Shown piece after piece: positions 34,096-42,253 of a DNA stretch of 64,000 nt. Source of the DNA: Butyrivibrio sp. (GTDB lineage: Bacteria; Bacillota; Clostridia; Lachnospirales; Lachnospiraceae). The position numbers and the translations under genes were made by a program. The notes beneath the pieces were generated by a model. The model saw only the letters and a program-made list of their open reading frames with translations, searched no databases and was not told the origin of the DNA. How positions within the stretch are numbered: the stretch's first letter is position 1; each line of letters opens with the position of its first letter. The DNA lies in contig JAILJR010000118.1 of NCBI GenBank assembly GCA_024694565.1, positions 27,491 through 91,490 on the forward strand, written 5' to 3'.

Positions 34096-35586
34096 ATGCA
34101 GGAAGTTTTGTATTCGAGCACAAGGGGAGACATTGGCAGGATACCTGCCTCTTTGGCAATACTTAGGGGACTTGCCCCCGATGGAGGACTATATGTCCCG
34201 GAGTTTATACCACAGCTTCAAAAATCACTCAGAGAGATTTCTTCTCTTTCCTATCAGGATACAGCATTTGAAGTTATGAAGCTTTTCTTTACTGATTTTT
34301 CGGAGGAAGAGCTGCGGTACTGTATAGAACACGCTTATGATTCGAAATTTGATACTCAGGAGATAGCGCCGATGTCTGAGGCAGGAGGCGCTTATTTCCT
34401 TGAGCTCTATCATGGAGCTACAATTGCCTTTAAGGATATGGCGCTGTCAATACTGCCATATCTTATGACCACGTCCGCTAAAAAGAACAATGTAAAAAAT
34501 GAGATAGTTATTCTCACAGCTACCAGCGGAGATACAGGAAAGGCAGCACTTGCCGGCTTTGCAGATGTGCCCGGCACAAGGATTATTGTCTTTTATCCCA
34601 AGCATGGCGTCAGCCCCATTCAGGAGCGCCAGATGGTGACACAGAAGGGTGACAACACATGCGTTATCGGGATTGAAGGCAATTTTGATGATGCCCAGAA
34701 TGGTGTAAAGAAGATATTTACAGATCCTGAACTCAGGAAGTATATGGATTCAAAGGGCTTCCAGTTCTCATCAGCAAATTCGATCAATATCGGAAGGCTG
34801 GTTCCGCAGATTGTTTATTATGTTTATTCATATGCGAAGCTTCTTAAGGAGAACAGAATATCGGATGGCGATACCATAAATGTTGTTGTCCCTACCGGCA
34901 ACTTCGGAAATATTCTCGCTGCATATTATGCAAAGAACATGGGGGTTCCCATTGCCAGGCTGATCTGTGCATCAAATTCAAACAAGGTACTCTTTGATTT
35001 CTTCAGGACAGGAGAGTACGACAGGAACAGAGAGTTTGTTCTGACGAGCTCGCCTTCGATGGATATACTTATTTCTTCAAATCTGGAGAGGCTTATCTAT
35101 CACATTGCAGGTGATGATGCCAGGGCTAATGCGGCCTTCATGGATAAACTCACAAAGGAAGGAAGCTATGGAATAACTGAAGAGATGAAGAGCAGGCTTT
35201 CAGACTTCTATGGTGGCTATGCAACGGAGGAGGAGACTGCAGATACCATCAAAAAGCTGTTTGAGGATACGGATTATCTTATAGATACTCATACTGCAGT
35301 TGCAGCAGCTGTTTACAACAAGTACAAAAAGGAAACCGGGGACAGCACAGTTACAATCATTGCTTCAACCGCAAGTCCGTATAAATTTACAAGAAGTGTC
35401 ATGAATGCCCTTGGCAAGGGGGATGAGGGCAAGGATGACTTTGAGCTTGCAGATGAACTGTCAAAGCTTTCCAGCGTAGATATACCGGATGCCGTCAAGT
35501 CAATAAGATCGGCACAGATCAGACATGACAAGGTTATTGACAGGAAGGACATGGAGGGTGCAGTCAGGGAGTTTCTGAATATTTAA
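34096..35586 (+). CDS. thrC: Threonine synthase
   Basis: 496 aa, PLP fold II. Converts O-phosphohomoserine to threonine. 'GLAPDGGLYVPEFIP', the PLP lysine Lys113 in 'GATIAFKDMALS', 'LTATSGDTGKAALAGF', 'NFDDAQNGVKKIF', 'NSINIGRLVPQIVYY' and 'VVPTGNFGNILAAYYAKNMG' are in the order of the longer bacterial/yeast-type enzyme. TTTGGAGGAG precedes ATG. Citrate synthase follows after 20 nt and is probably co-transcribed. Confidence 0.95.
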   Translation: MQEVLYSSTRGDIGRIPASLAILRGLAPDGGLYVPEFIPQLQKSLREISSLSYQDTAFEVMKLFFTDFSEEELRYCIEHAYDSKFDTQEIAPMSEAGGAYFLELYHGATIAFKDMALSILPYLMTTSAKKNNVKNEIVILTATSGDTGKAALAGFADVPGTRIIVFYPKHGVSPIQERQMVTQKGDNTCVIGIEGNFDDAQNGVKKIFTDPELRKYMDSKGFQFSSANSINIGRLVPQIVYYVYSYAKLLKENRISDGDTINVVVPTGNFGNILAAYYAKNMGVPIARLICASNSNKVLFDFFRTGEYDRNREFVLTSSPSMDILISSNLERLIYHIAGDDARANAAFMDKLTKEGSYGITEEMKSRLSDFYGGYATEEETADTIKKLFEDTDYLIDTHTAVAAAVYNKYKKETGDSTVTIIASTASPYKFTRSVMNALGKGDEGKDDFELADELSKLSSVDIPDAVKSIRSAQIRHDKVIDRKDMEGAVREFLNI

Positions 35587-35606
35587 GTGTATAAACGGAG
35601 GTGCGT

Positions 35607-36983
35607 ATGGATTTAGGCAAGGGATTTTATTACTCAGACAACACACCGGAGATCGTAGAGCTTTCGAAGCTTTCAAAAGAAGCTGACATTATAGAGAACG
35701 ATCTTTTTATCAAGTATGATGTTAAGAGGGGGCTTAGAGACCTTAATGGAAAGGGTGTCCTTACTGGTCTCACAAGGATTTCTGAGATCATTGCCAAAAA
35801 GGTTGTTGACGGGAAGGAAGAGCCGGCTGACGGAGAGCTTTATTTTAGGGGGTATGACGTACATCAGCTTATTGATGCTGCTGTCAGGAAGAACAGATTT
35901 TCTTTTGAGGAGTGCACATATCTGCTCCTTTTTGACAAGCTTCCTACGGGGAAAGAGCTCTTTGAATTTGAAAAACTGTTGGGATATTACAAGTGTCTTC
36001 CGCCAACCTTTGTAAGAGATGTCATTATGAAGGCTCCGAGCCGTGACATGATGAACACACTGGCAAGGAGCGTGCTTACCCTTTATTCTTATGATGATCT
36101 GGCAGATGATGTGTCTTTGGCTAACGTACTAAGGCAGTCGCTTCAGCTCATCAGTATGTTTCCGCTTCTTTCAATCTACGGATATCATGCATACAATCAT
36201 TATCATGAGGGCAATTCACTTATCATTCATCCGCCGAAGGAGGAGCTTGGGGCAGCTGAAACCATTCTTTACCTTCTGCGTCCTGACAGCAAGTACACAG
36301 AGCTGGAGGCAAAGCTTCTTGATATCTGCCTTGTACTTCATATGGAGCACGGTGGTGGTAATAATTCATCCTTCACGACACATGTTGTAAGTTCAAGCAT
36401 GACTGACACCTATTCTGTCATAGCCGCAGCTATCGGGTCTTTGAAGGGACCGAGACACGGCGGTGCCAACATCAAGGTTGTCCATATGTTTGATGATATA
36501 GAAGCTCACGTAAAGGATTGGGAAGATGAAGCCGAGGTTAAGGCATACCTTGACAAAATACTCAATAAGCAGGCCTTTGACAAATCCGGACTCATCTATG
36601 GAATCGGTCATGCCATCTATTCCAAGTCTGACCCCAGAGCTGTTATTTTAAAGAGCTTTGTTGAAAAGCTTGCAGTTGAGAAGGGAAGAGAAAAAGAGCT
36701 TGCTCTCTACAAGCTGGTTGAAAAGCTTGCACCTCAGATCATCAGCGGTGAACGCACAATGTATAAGGGTGTAAGTGCAAATGTAGACTTCTATTCAGGC
36801 TTTGTATACAGAATGCTTGATCTTCCCGAGGAACTGTATCCCACAATCTTTGCGATGGCAAGGATAGTCGGATGGAGTGCTCACAGAATGGAGGAACTGG
36901 CCAATAACGGCAAGATAATACGTCCGGCATATATGGCGATTGAGCCTCGCAAAGAGTATATTGAAATGGATAAGAGGGATTAA
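35607..36983 (+). CDS. Citrate synthase
   Basis: 458 aa from ATG 35607 (GGAGG at 35597; the GTG at 35601 overlaps that site). Condenses acetyl-CoA with oxaloacetate, giving carbon for glutamate and so for arginine. 'GVLTGLTRISEI', 'GELYFRGYDVHQLI', 'LVLHMEHGGGNNSSF', 'GSLKGPRHGGANIK' and 'YGIGHAIYSKSDPRA' carry the active-site His and Asp of the family. 'HGGGNNS' and 'GHAIYS' differ from the Gram-negative GltA pattern and match the divergent group of anaerobic Firmicutes. Downstream of thrC, ended by a hairpin. Confidence 0.9.
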   Translation: MDLGKGFYYSDNTPEIVELSKLSKEADIIENDLFIKYDVKRGLRDLNGKGVLTGLTRISEIIAKKVVDGKEEPADGELYFRGYDVHQLIDAAVRKNRFSFEECTYLLLFDKLPTGKELFEFEKLLGYYKCLPPTFVRDVIMKAPSRDMMNTLARSVLTLYSYDDLADDVSLANVLRQSLQLISMFPLLSIYGYHAYNHYHEGNSLIIHPPKEELGAAETILYLLRPDSKYTELEAKLLDICLVLHMEHGGGNNSSFTTHVVSSSMTDTYSVIAAAIGSLKGPRHGGANIKVVHMFDDIEAHVKDWEDEAEVKAYLDKILNKQAFDKSGLIYGIGHAIYSKSDPRAVILKSFVEKLAVEKGREKELALYKLVEKLAPQIISGERTMYKGVSANVDFYSGFVYRMLDLPEELYPTIFAMARIVGWSAHRMEELANNGKIIRPAYMAIEPRKEYIEMDKRD

Positions 36984-37040
36984 AAGAGTTAGTTGCCAGA
37001 CATGCACTAATATCGCTTGTTCTGGTAACTAAATCTTTTA
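36982..37040 (+). terminator. Intrinsic terminator after citrate synthase
   Basis: TTAGTTGCCAGA pairs with TCTGGTAACTAA (12 bp, one G-U), flanked by AAAAGAG and ATCTTTT. Confidence 0.75.
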
Positions 37041-37071
37041 AGTTATAACAAGAATTAAGGAGGCAGATAAA

Positions 37072-37365
37072 ATGTCCGGAAATGAAAGAATCAATGCAGC
37101 AATTGATAATCTTATAGTAGCTTTGAATGAGCTGAAGGGTGCTCTTTCAGAAAATGAAAAGGAGCCTGTGCCTCAGGTCATTATTTCTGATGCGCCGCCC
37201 ATGTCTATCAATGAGGATGAACTGAATAAAAAGCTTGCAGAAGCCATCAGGCTTAAGGAACATCTTCCGGCTTCTGAGGGACTCAGGTTTTGTCATATGT
37301 GCGGGGCGGAGCTGATACCAGGAGACAGATTCTGCATAAACTGCGGAACTCCTGTTGAGGGTTGA
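37072..37365 (+). CDS. Zinc-ribbon protein
   Basis: 97 aa. Helical N-terminal part ('INAAIDNLIVALNELKGAL') and a C-terminal zinc ribbon 'FCHMCGAELIPGDRFCINCG' with two CxxC pairs. No membrane segment. AAGGAGG site. First gene of a cluster with three such zinc ribbons, two PrsW-like membrane proteins and two PH-like proteins (37072-41168). The role is unknown; a scaffolding part within that cluster is an inference. Confidence 0.75.
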   Translation: MSGNERINAAIDNLIVALNELKGALSENEKEPVPQVIISDAPPMSINEDELNKKLAEAIRLKEHLPASEGLRFCHMCGAELIPGDRFCINCGTPVEG

Positions 37366-37443
37366 CTTTTTTGAAAAATGCAGATCATCCTGAGGGATTC
37401 ATTGTATGAGCAATCTCTTGGGAGCGGGGAAAGAGGAGATAGT

Positions 37444-38268
37444 ATGAATAATAAAAATAGCAGAAGTATTGCGGTATCCGATCAGGCCAATGTTCAGAAA
37501 ACGACTGATCCCAGCCTGTATGTACGATATCTTCCCGTGATCATACTGGTTCTGGTTGCACTTACCGCAACTGTATGTGCCGGGATATTTATGGGGCATG
37601 AGACACTGATGACTGTAGCTATGGCAGCAACTACAATACCGGCGCTATTGCTGCTTATCTATATTTACAAAAGTGATGTCATAGAATCTGAACCGGCCGG
37701 GCTTTTGTACCTTCTTTTTATATCGGGAATTTTGGCAACAGTTCCGGTCATATTGATAAAGCTTCTTCTGGGATCCTCACTTTCGCCGGTTGTTATGGTA
37801 GCAATCCTTTCACTGGTTGAGGAATTATCCATATACCTTGTGCTTTATTTTGAGACGTGGGATCATCTTGCATTTAACTATCGTTTTGACGGAGTTGTAT
37901 ATGGCGCTACTGTGGCAATCGGTTACGAGGTTTCGCTTGCAGTGCTTTACCTGAGCGGAGGGCTTGAAAAGATAGCTCTGTCAAGGTCTGTAATACCTGT
38001 ACACTGTGCACTTGGAATTTATATGGGATTTTTCTATGGCCAGGCCAAGGCAAGAATGCTCGAAGGAGACAAGTCGGGGGCAGCTCTTATGCAGGTCTTC
38101 AGTTTACTGCTTCCTATAGTGCTTAACTTTGTATATGAACTGTTTATGTCAAATTCTTCAAATCAGGCCATTATGATCTTTTTTATAGCATTCCTTGTGC
38201 TGCTCAATGTTGCGGCAGTCATATGTGTCAGAAAGTTTTCCAGGGCTGACCGAAGATTAGGGAGGTAA
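37444..38268 (+). CDS. PrsW-like membrane protein with incomplete catalytic motifs
   Basis: 274 aa from ATG 37444 (AGAGGAG upstream); the track's start 22 codons earlier has no ribosome site. About eight membrane helices. Compared with the complete paralogue at 39150, the order of motifs is kept but residues are lost: EExxK is 'EELSIY', the ExxxN helix is 'YEVSLAVLYL', 'PGHCVFGIYMG' is 'PVHCALGIYMG', and the last His ('LIHGSYD') is replaced in 'IVLNFVYELF'. PrsW proteases cut anti-sigma factors within the membrane; this one may be inactive or have changed substrate. Confidence 0.75.
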   Translation: MNNKNSRSIAVSDQANVQKTTDPSLYVRYLPVIILVLVALTATVCAGIFMGHETLMTVAMAATTIPALLLLIYIYKSDVIESEPAGLLYLLFISGILATVPVILIKLLLGSSLSPVVMVAILSLVEELSIYLVLYFETWDHLAFNYRFDGVVYGATVAIGYEVSLAVLYLSGGLEKIALSRSVIPVHCALGIYMGFFYGQAKARMLEGDKSGAALMQVFSLLLPIVLNFVYELFMSNSSNQAIMIFFIAFLVLLNVAAVICVRKFSRADRRLGR

Positions 38269-38273
38269 GAGTT

Positions 38274-38822
38274 ATGTCAAATGATAATCTGAAAATAAAT
38301 AAAAGCGAGCTTCCAAAGGGAATGGAAATTGACTCACAAGGGCGTATATGCTGGACCTATGAGCAGGATATCATAAAGCATCCAATGACTCTTTACATTC
38401 TTGAGGAGATGATAATTGCGGGTGTCATAGCGCTTACACTGATAGCGCTGATAGGAGGGGGGCCAAAGTGGGCTCTGGACATCTTTATTGTATACACCGG
38501 AATATTCTCCGCCATCGGTGCTGCCGGTTGGTTTATCTGGAGCAGGATCAAAAAGAACAAATACACAATGACTTTTGCCATGGATGAAAATAGTGTTGTA
38601 CGAACCTCTCCATATGGTGTAACCGGATACAGGGACGGAAATTTATATGTAACAAGATACAGCGACGTCAAAAGAATCCGTTCGGTTCCTGAGCATGATA
38701 TGGTAGGTACAATGGGGCCATGGACCTTTCACCAGATTTATGCATCTCCCGAGCAGTTTGATTTTGTCTGGAAATATATGTCGGAGCGCTGCAAAGGTGC
38801 AAAGGTAGAGGTTAAGAAGTGA
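38274..38822 (+). CDS. Membrane protein with PH-like cytosolic domain
   Basis: 182 aa, unrecognised family. Two membrane helices ('MIIAGVIALTLIALIGG', 'FIVYTGIFSAIGAAGWFIW'), then a beta-rich part 'YTMTFAMDENSVVRTSPYG', 'YVTRYSDVKRIRSVPEHD' that looks like a bacterial PH-type fold. Starts 5 nt after the PrsW-like gene, hence the same transcript. It shares a theme with the protein at 40341. Confidence 0.65.
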   Translation: MSNDNLKINKSELPKGMEIDSQGRICWTYEQDIIKHPMTLYILEEMIIAGVIALTLIALIGGGPKWALDIFIVYTGIFSAIGAAGWFIWSRIKKNKYTMTFAMDENSVVRTSPYGVTGYRDGNLYVTRYSDVKRIRSVPEHDMVGTMGPWTFHQIYASPEQFDFVWKYMSERCKGAKVEVKK

Positions 38823-38894
38823 GTTTTTGTCGGATAAACAATTGTCCTAAGATTAACAGTAATTTCATCGACTTGGGACTGTGGAGGAGAAAAT

Positions 38895-39047
38895 ATGGCA
38901 GAATGGATACCAATAATAGTAATTTGTATAGTATTTGGATTTTTAATAAGGACGCTTGGCAGAGCCATAATGAACATTGGGATTAGTATTGCAGTGATCA
39001 TTCTTGTGATAGTCATACTAAACGGACTTATGGTTATAGAGTGGTAG
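38895..39047 (+). CDS. Small 50-aa membrane protein
   Basis: Too short for the ORF track. ATG 38895 follows GGAGGAG by 6 nt and the frame ends with TAG at 39045. It encodes two hydrophobic stretches, 'WIPIIVICIVFGFLI' and 'IGISIAVIILVIVILNGLMV', joined by 'RTLGRAIMN', a short membrane hairpin. Good ribosome site, in-operon position and clean hydrophobic pattern argue that it is translated. Function unknown. Confidence 0.65.
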   Translation: MAEWIPIIVICIVFGFLIRTLGRAIMNIGISIAVIILVIVILNGLMVIEW

Positions 39048-39099
39048 AGGAGCCGGGTATCGTTAACGCATTTTCTTTGGATGGTTACGGTATCAAAAT

Positions 39100-39145
39100 C
39101 CTGAAGGAATAAGTCAGATATAAACTGACGTTTATGGAGGAGAAA
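39100..39145 (+). promoter_or_regulatory. Recurrent leader motif (AAGTCAGATATAAACTGAC)
   Basis: TCCTGAAGGAATAAGTCAGA runs into TATAAACTGACGTTTATGGAGGAG. GTCAG and CTGAC (39113-39129) could form a small hairpin with loop ATATAAA just before the ribosome site. The same motif precedes the genes at 43661 and 57047, and weaker forms argJ and pheT. TATAAA could be a -10 element, but no -35 is visible at the right distance. Confidence 0.6.
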
Positions 39146-39149
39146 GAAA

Positions 39150-40316
39150 ATGTTTTGTTCAAATTGTGGGGCTGAAGTAGGTGACAGCGCAAAATTCTGT
39201 GGAATCTGCGGAGCGCCTCAGATACAGGCGCGGTCCTATGCTCAGCAGCAGCCGTTATCGGAGGGGCGCCCGCAACAAGGCTATGGACAGCAACCGCATC
39301 AGGTAAATGCGCAGCAGCAACAGCAGCTGAATGGACAGATGCCGAATCAGATAAATGCACAGCAGCAACAGCAGATGTATGGACAGATGCCGCAGCAGCC
39401 ATACATGAATCAGCCTAAGCAGAAATCCCGCACTGATTATATCCAGATGCAGCTTCAGGCAAGATATGAGCAGCAACAGGCATATGCACAGAATAAGAAT
39501 ACTGTGAAAAAGCAGCCGTTTATAGTCAGGGCGCTTCCATATATATTGATAGTAGTACTTACACTTGGCTTTTCCATAGCGGCATTGTTTACCGAAAGCG
39601 ACAGAATGGACCTGGCGCTTGCTATTTCCTGTGTTCCCGGAATAGTTTTGCTTTTCCTTATCTACAGAATGGACAGAATCGAACCTGAACCTCTTCCTCT
39701 TATGCTGAAGCTCTTTCTAGGAGGAGGCTTTCTGGCAACATTGTCAGCAATTATTATAGAGTTTGCTGTCGGAGGCGTGATCGAATCCATATTTGAACCG
39801 AATACGATCGTCTACTGTTTTCTTGAAGCCTTCGTTGTGGCTGCACTGACTGAAGAATTATGTAAGTACGCAGTACTTAAGCTTCTTTCATGGAAGAGTC
39901 CTTCTTTCAATTTCCGTTTCGACGGGGTGGTTTACAGTACCGCTGTAGCGATTGGATTTGAGGTCATCGAAAATGTCCTTTATCTTGCAGAAAGTGCAGT
40001 TGGTACAGCACTGGCAAGAGCAGCCTTTCCCGGACACTGCGTATTTGGAATATATATGGGATATTACTATGGGCAGGCTAAAACCCTTGAGCTTGATGGC
40101 GATATTAAGGGGTCGAAGCAAATGAGGAAAAAGGGAATCATAACAGCAATACTGATTCATGGCAGCTATGACTTTATCTGCTTTTTGAGTTCAGCTGTGG
40201 ACGACGACCTTCTGCAGCTTGTGCTTGTTCTGGTACTTACTATTGTTATGGTAATTCTGAATATTACTGCATATAAGAATATCAATAAGTTCGCAAGTGA
40301 AGATTCACATGTTTAA
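39150..40316 (+). CDS. Zinc-ribbon PrsW family intramembrane protease
   Basis: 388 aa. Zinc ribbon at 1-25 ('MFCSNCGAEVGDSAKFCGICG'), a Gln-rich linker with two tandem 16-residue repeats (about 52-83), then eight or so membrane helices with the full PrsW motifs: 'LTEELCKYAVLK' (EExxK), 'GFEVIENVLYL' (ExxxN), 'PGHCVFGIYMG' and 'LIHGSYDF'. PrsW proteases carry out site-1 cleavage of anti-sigma factors such as RsiW. The target here is unknown; no sigma/anti-sigma pair is nearby. GGAGGAG site. Confidence 0.88.
   Translation: MFCSNCGAEVGDSAKFCGICGAPQIQARSYAQQQPLSEGRPQQGYGQQPHQVNAQQQQQLNGQMPNQINAQQQQQMYGQMPQQPYMNQPKQKSRTDYIQMQLQARYEQQQAYAQNKNTVKKQPFIVRALPYILIVVLTLGFSIAALFTESDRMDLALAISCVPGIVLLFLIYRMDRIEPEPLPLMLKLFLGGGFLATLSAIIIEFAVGGVIESIFEPNTIVYCFLEAFVVAALTEELCKYAVLKLLSWKSPSFNFRFDGVVYSTAVAIGFEVIENVLYLAESAVGTALARAAFPGHCVFGIYMGYYYGQAKTLELDGDIKGSKQMRKKGIITAILIHGSYDFICFLSSAVDDDLLQLVLVLVLTIVMVILNITAYKNINKFASEDSHV
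39303..39398 (+). repeat. Two tandem 48-bp repeats coding Gln-rich linker
   Basis: Translates as 'VNAQQQQQLNGQMPNQ' then 'INAQQQQQMYGQMPQQ'. A likely site of copy-number change within the zinc-ribbon PrsW gene. Confidence 0.8.
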
Positions 40317-40340
40317 ATGAATCCAAAGGAGGGACAATAA

Positions 40341-41168
40341 ATGTTTTGTGTAAACTGTGGAAATAGACTTCCTGAAAACAGCAGATTTTGTAATATGTGC
40401 GGAACAGATCTTTCAAACAGGATAGCTCCTCCTGCTCCGGGAGCTGCAACTCCGGGCGGTTATTCAATGCAGCAGGGCGGCAATCAACATCCTGCAGGTT
40501 ATCAGTCCGGCAATGTGGCAGCTATGCCCTTAGGCTCTTCGGATTCTCGTTTTGGTCAACCGGCTGGCTTTGGACAGCAGGGTGGTGGCCTGCAAGGTGG
40601 CTTTGCTCAACAGGGCGTCAGTCAGCAGCAAGGCTTTGGTCAGAGTCAGGCTTTTCCTCAGCAGCAGTTTTATCCTCAGCAGCAGATTTACCCACAGCAG
40701 GGATTTGATAATTCCGGGACTGTAACGCCTGCCGTAGGATTTGTTCCTCCGGCAGAGCAGAGTTCCCCTCAGGGATTTGCGCCGGCGAATCCTGATGAGG
40801 TGATAATGGACGCAGGCAAGGTTACGTTTTATACCAGTGAGAAGGCCATGGTTGTAGGCGGTTCGGGAAAGCTTAGGATATTTCCTGACCGTATTGAATA
40901 CCAGGTTATCTCAGGCTCACAGGCAGGCTTTGCATTTGGTCCTCTGATAGGCGGAGCTATGATGATGAAAAAGAAGGGAAAGGTCGAGGAATTTTATTTT
41001 GACCGGATAAAAGATGTGCGCATAGCCAAACACATGGGAATGATGAGTAAGGTTGTACTTGAGTTTAAAGATGGTAAGACCTGTGCATTCATGCCGATGG
41101 AGAAGGGCTCGAAGACCAATTCCCAGTCCCGGAAGATTCATGATACGATCAAAAAGCTTATAGGATAA
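40341..41168 (+). CDS. Zinc-ribbon protein with Gln/Gly-rich linker and PH-like domain
   Basis: 275 aa. Zinc ribbon 1-22 ('MFCVNCGNRLPENSRFCNMCG'), low-complexity Gln/Gly/Pro linker (about 30-145), and a C-terminal PH/GRAM-like domain: 'GKVTFYTSEKAMVVGGSGKL', 'IEYQVISGSQAG', 'EFYFDRIKDVRIAKH', 'VVLEFKDGKTCAFMPM'. A short hydrophobic stretch 'FAFGPLIGGAMMM' lies within the domain. No catalytic motif. Same module logic as the preceding protease (zinc ribbon plus linker plus effector part), so the two probably work together. Ends the cluster; a terminator follows. Confidence 0.75.
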   Translation: MFCVNCGNRLPENSRFCNMCGTDLSNRIAPPAPGAATPGGYSMQQGGNQHPAGYQSGNVAAMPLGSSDSRFGQPAGFGQQGGGLQGGFAQQGVSQQQGFGQSQAFPQQQFYPQQQIYPQQGFDNSGTVTPAVGFVPPAEQSSPQGFAPANPDEVIMDAGKVTFYTSEKAMVVGGSGKLRIFPDRIEYQVISGSQAGFAFGPLIGGAMMMKKKGKVEEFYFDRIKDVRIAKHMGMMSKVVLEFKDGKTCAFMPMEKGSKTNSQSRKIHDTIKKLIG

Positions 41169-41221
41169 AGTTAAGCTATGCCGGCAGATCCTGTCACCCG
41201 GCAAAGAGATATAAATAATAA

Positions 41222-41271
41222 AAGGCGAAAATCGTTTGGCGAGCTTATGTCGCCGGTGATTTTCGCCTTAT
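41222..41271. terminator. Bidirectional intrinsic terminator
   Basis: AAGGCGAAAATC and GATTTTCGCCTT (12 bp) enclose a second stem GGCGA/TCGCC; between convergent genes. Confidence 0.85.
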
Positions 41272-41276
41272 ATTTA

Positions 41277-41936
41277 TTATAGTCCGTATTTTGCAGCGAT
41301 TAGAGGGGCTACCTTTGAGGAGCCTATTCGGCTGCAGCCTGCATTTGCATAGCTGAGTGCATCCTCGATGGTGCGGATGCCTCCGGCTGCCTTGATCTTT
41401 ACATCAGGTCCTATGTGCTTTTTGAAGAGCTCGATGTCCTCCAGGGTGGCACCGGCGCTTCCAAAGCCTGTTGAGGTCTTGATGTAGTCGGCTTTTACAT
41501 CTGTTACGATCTTGCAGAGCTCGATTTTTTCTTCTTCTGTAAGATAGCAGGTCTCGATTATGACCTTTAAAAGCTTGTCACCGCAGGCAGCTCTTATCAT
41601 CTCAAGCTCTTTTTTGACTTCATCATATCTGTGATTTTTGACATCACTGACATTTACAACTGTATCAATCTCAGAAGCACCATCCTTTATGGCTTCCTGT
41701 GCTTCTACAACCTTTGACTGTGCACAGCTGTATCCGAGAGGAAAACCGATAACAGTGCAGAGCGTTAATGAATCGCCGTACTTGTCGTGAACTCTTTTTA
41801 AGTAGGTTGGGGGAATACATACTGTGGCTGTGCCGTATTTTACGGCCTCGTCACAAAGTGAAACAATACCTTCCCATGTGGCATCTGCCTGAAGCAGGGT
41901 GTGATCGATAAGTCCAAGAATTTCTTTTTCTTCCAT
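41277..41936 (-). CDS. deoC: Deoxyribose-phosphate aldolase
   Basis: 219 aa from ATG 41936, which has AAAAGGAG upstream; the track's start 14 codons earlier has no site. Splits 2-deoxyribose 5-phosphate to acetaldehyde and glyceraldehyde 3-phosphate in deoxynucleoside salvage. 'IDHTLLQADAT', 'TVIGFPLGYSCAQSKV', 'EIDTVVNV', 'LKVIIETCYL' and the Schiff-base lysine Lys153 in 'YIKTSTGF' with 'KAAGGIR' are intact. Stands alone; other deo genes are not in the window. Confidence 0.95.
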   Translation of the reverse strand: MEEKEILGLIDHTLLQADATWEGIVSLCDEAVKYGTATVCIPPTYLKRVHDKYGDSLTLCTVIGFPLGYSCAQSKVVEAQEAIKDGASEIDTVVNVSDVKNHRYDEVKKELEMIRAACGDKLLKVIIETCYLTEEEKIELCKIVTDVKADYIKTSTGFGSAGATLEDIELFKKHIGPDVKIKAAGGIRTIEDALSYANAGCSRIGSSKVAPLIAAKYGL

Positions 41937-42023
41937 AATCTGTATCTCCTTTTTCATGATAAATACAGTATAGCACATTAAACATTGAGGGATTTGTCGA
42001 AAATTTGATTTATCGGGAAAACA

Positions 42024-42092
42024 ATTCAGTTGCCAGCCGGCTGATCAGATTTACACTTGCGGCGGTCTGCTCCGGCTGGCTGGCAACTGAAT
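42024..42092. repeat. Long hairpin, ATTCAGTTGCCAGCCGG family (R3)
   Basis: ATTCAGTTGCCAGCCGG pairs with CCGGCTGGCTGGCAACTGAAT apart from a 4-nt bulge. The rest of the 317-bp gap between deoC and the lipoprotein gene shows nothing else I can name. Related to the repeats at 19988, 23525, 28329 and 48791. Confidence 0.7.
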
Positions 42093-42253
42093 CGTAACTG
42101 AATGTATTGCTGAGCCTGAGAGCATTGAAAAACGTTGTAGGAAAGAAAGAAAATTATTATACTAAAGTTAAGTGCTTTTTTAGTTTGGTTGGAAGTCAGG
42201 AAAACAGGAAAAGTGATTGTAGGATTTACGGACAGATGGATGGTGGCTGATTA

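Noticed and set aside
39303-39398. CRISPR or mobile repeat in the CAGCAGCAACAGCAG stretch
   Set aside because: It is in frame within a protein and codes a Gln-rich linker repeated twice; no spacers.
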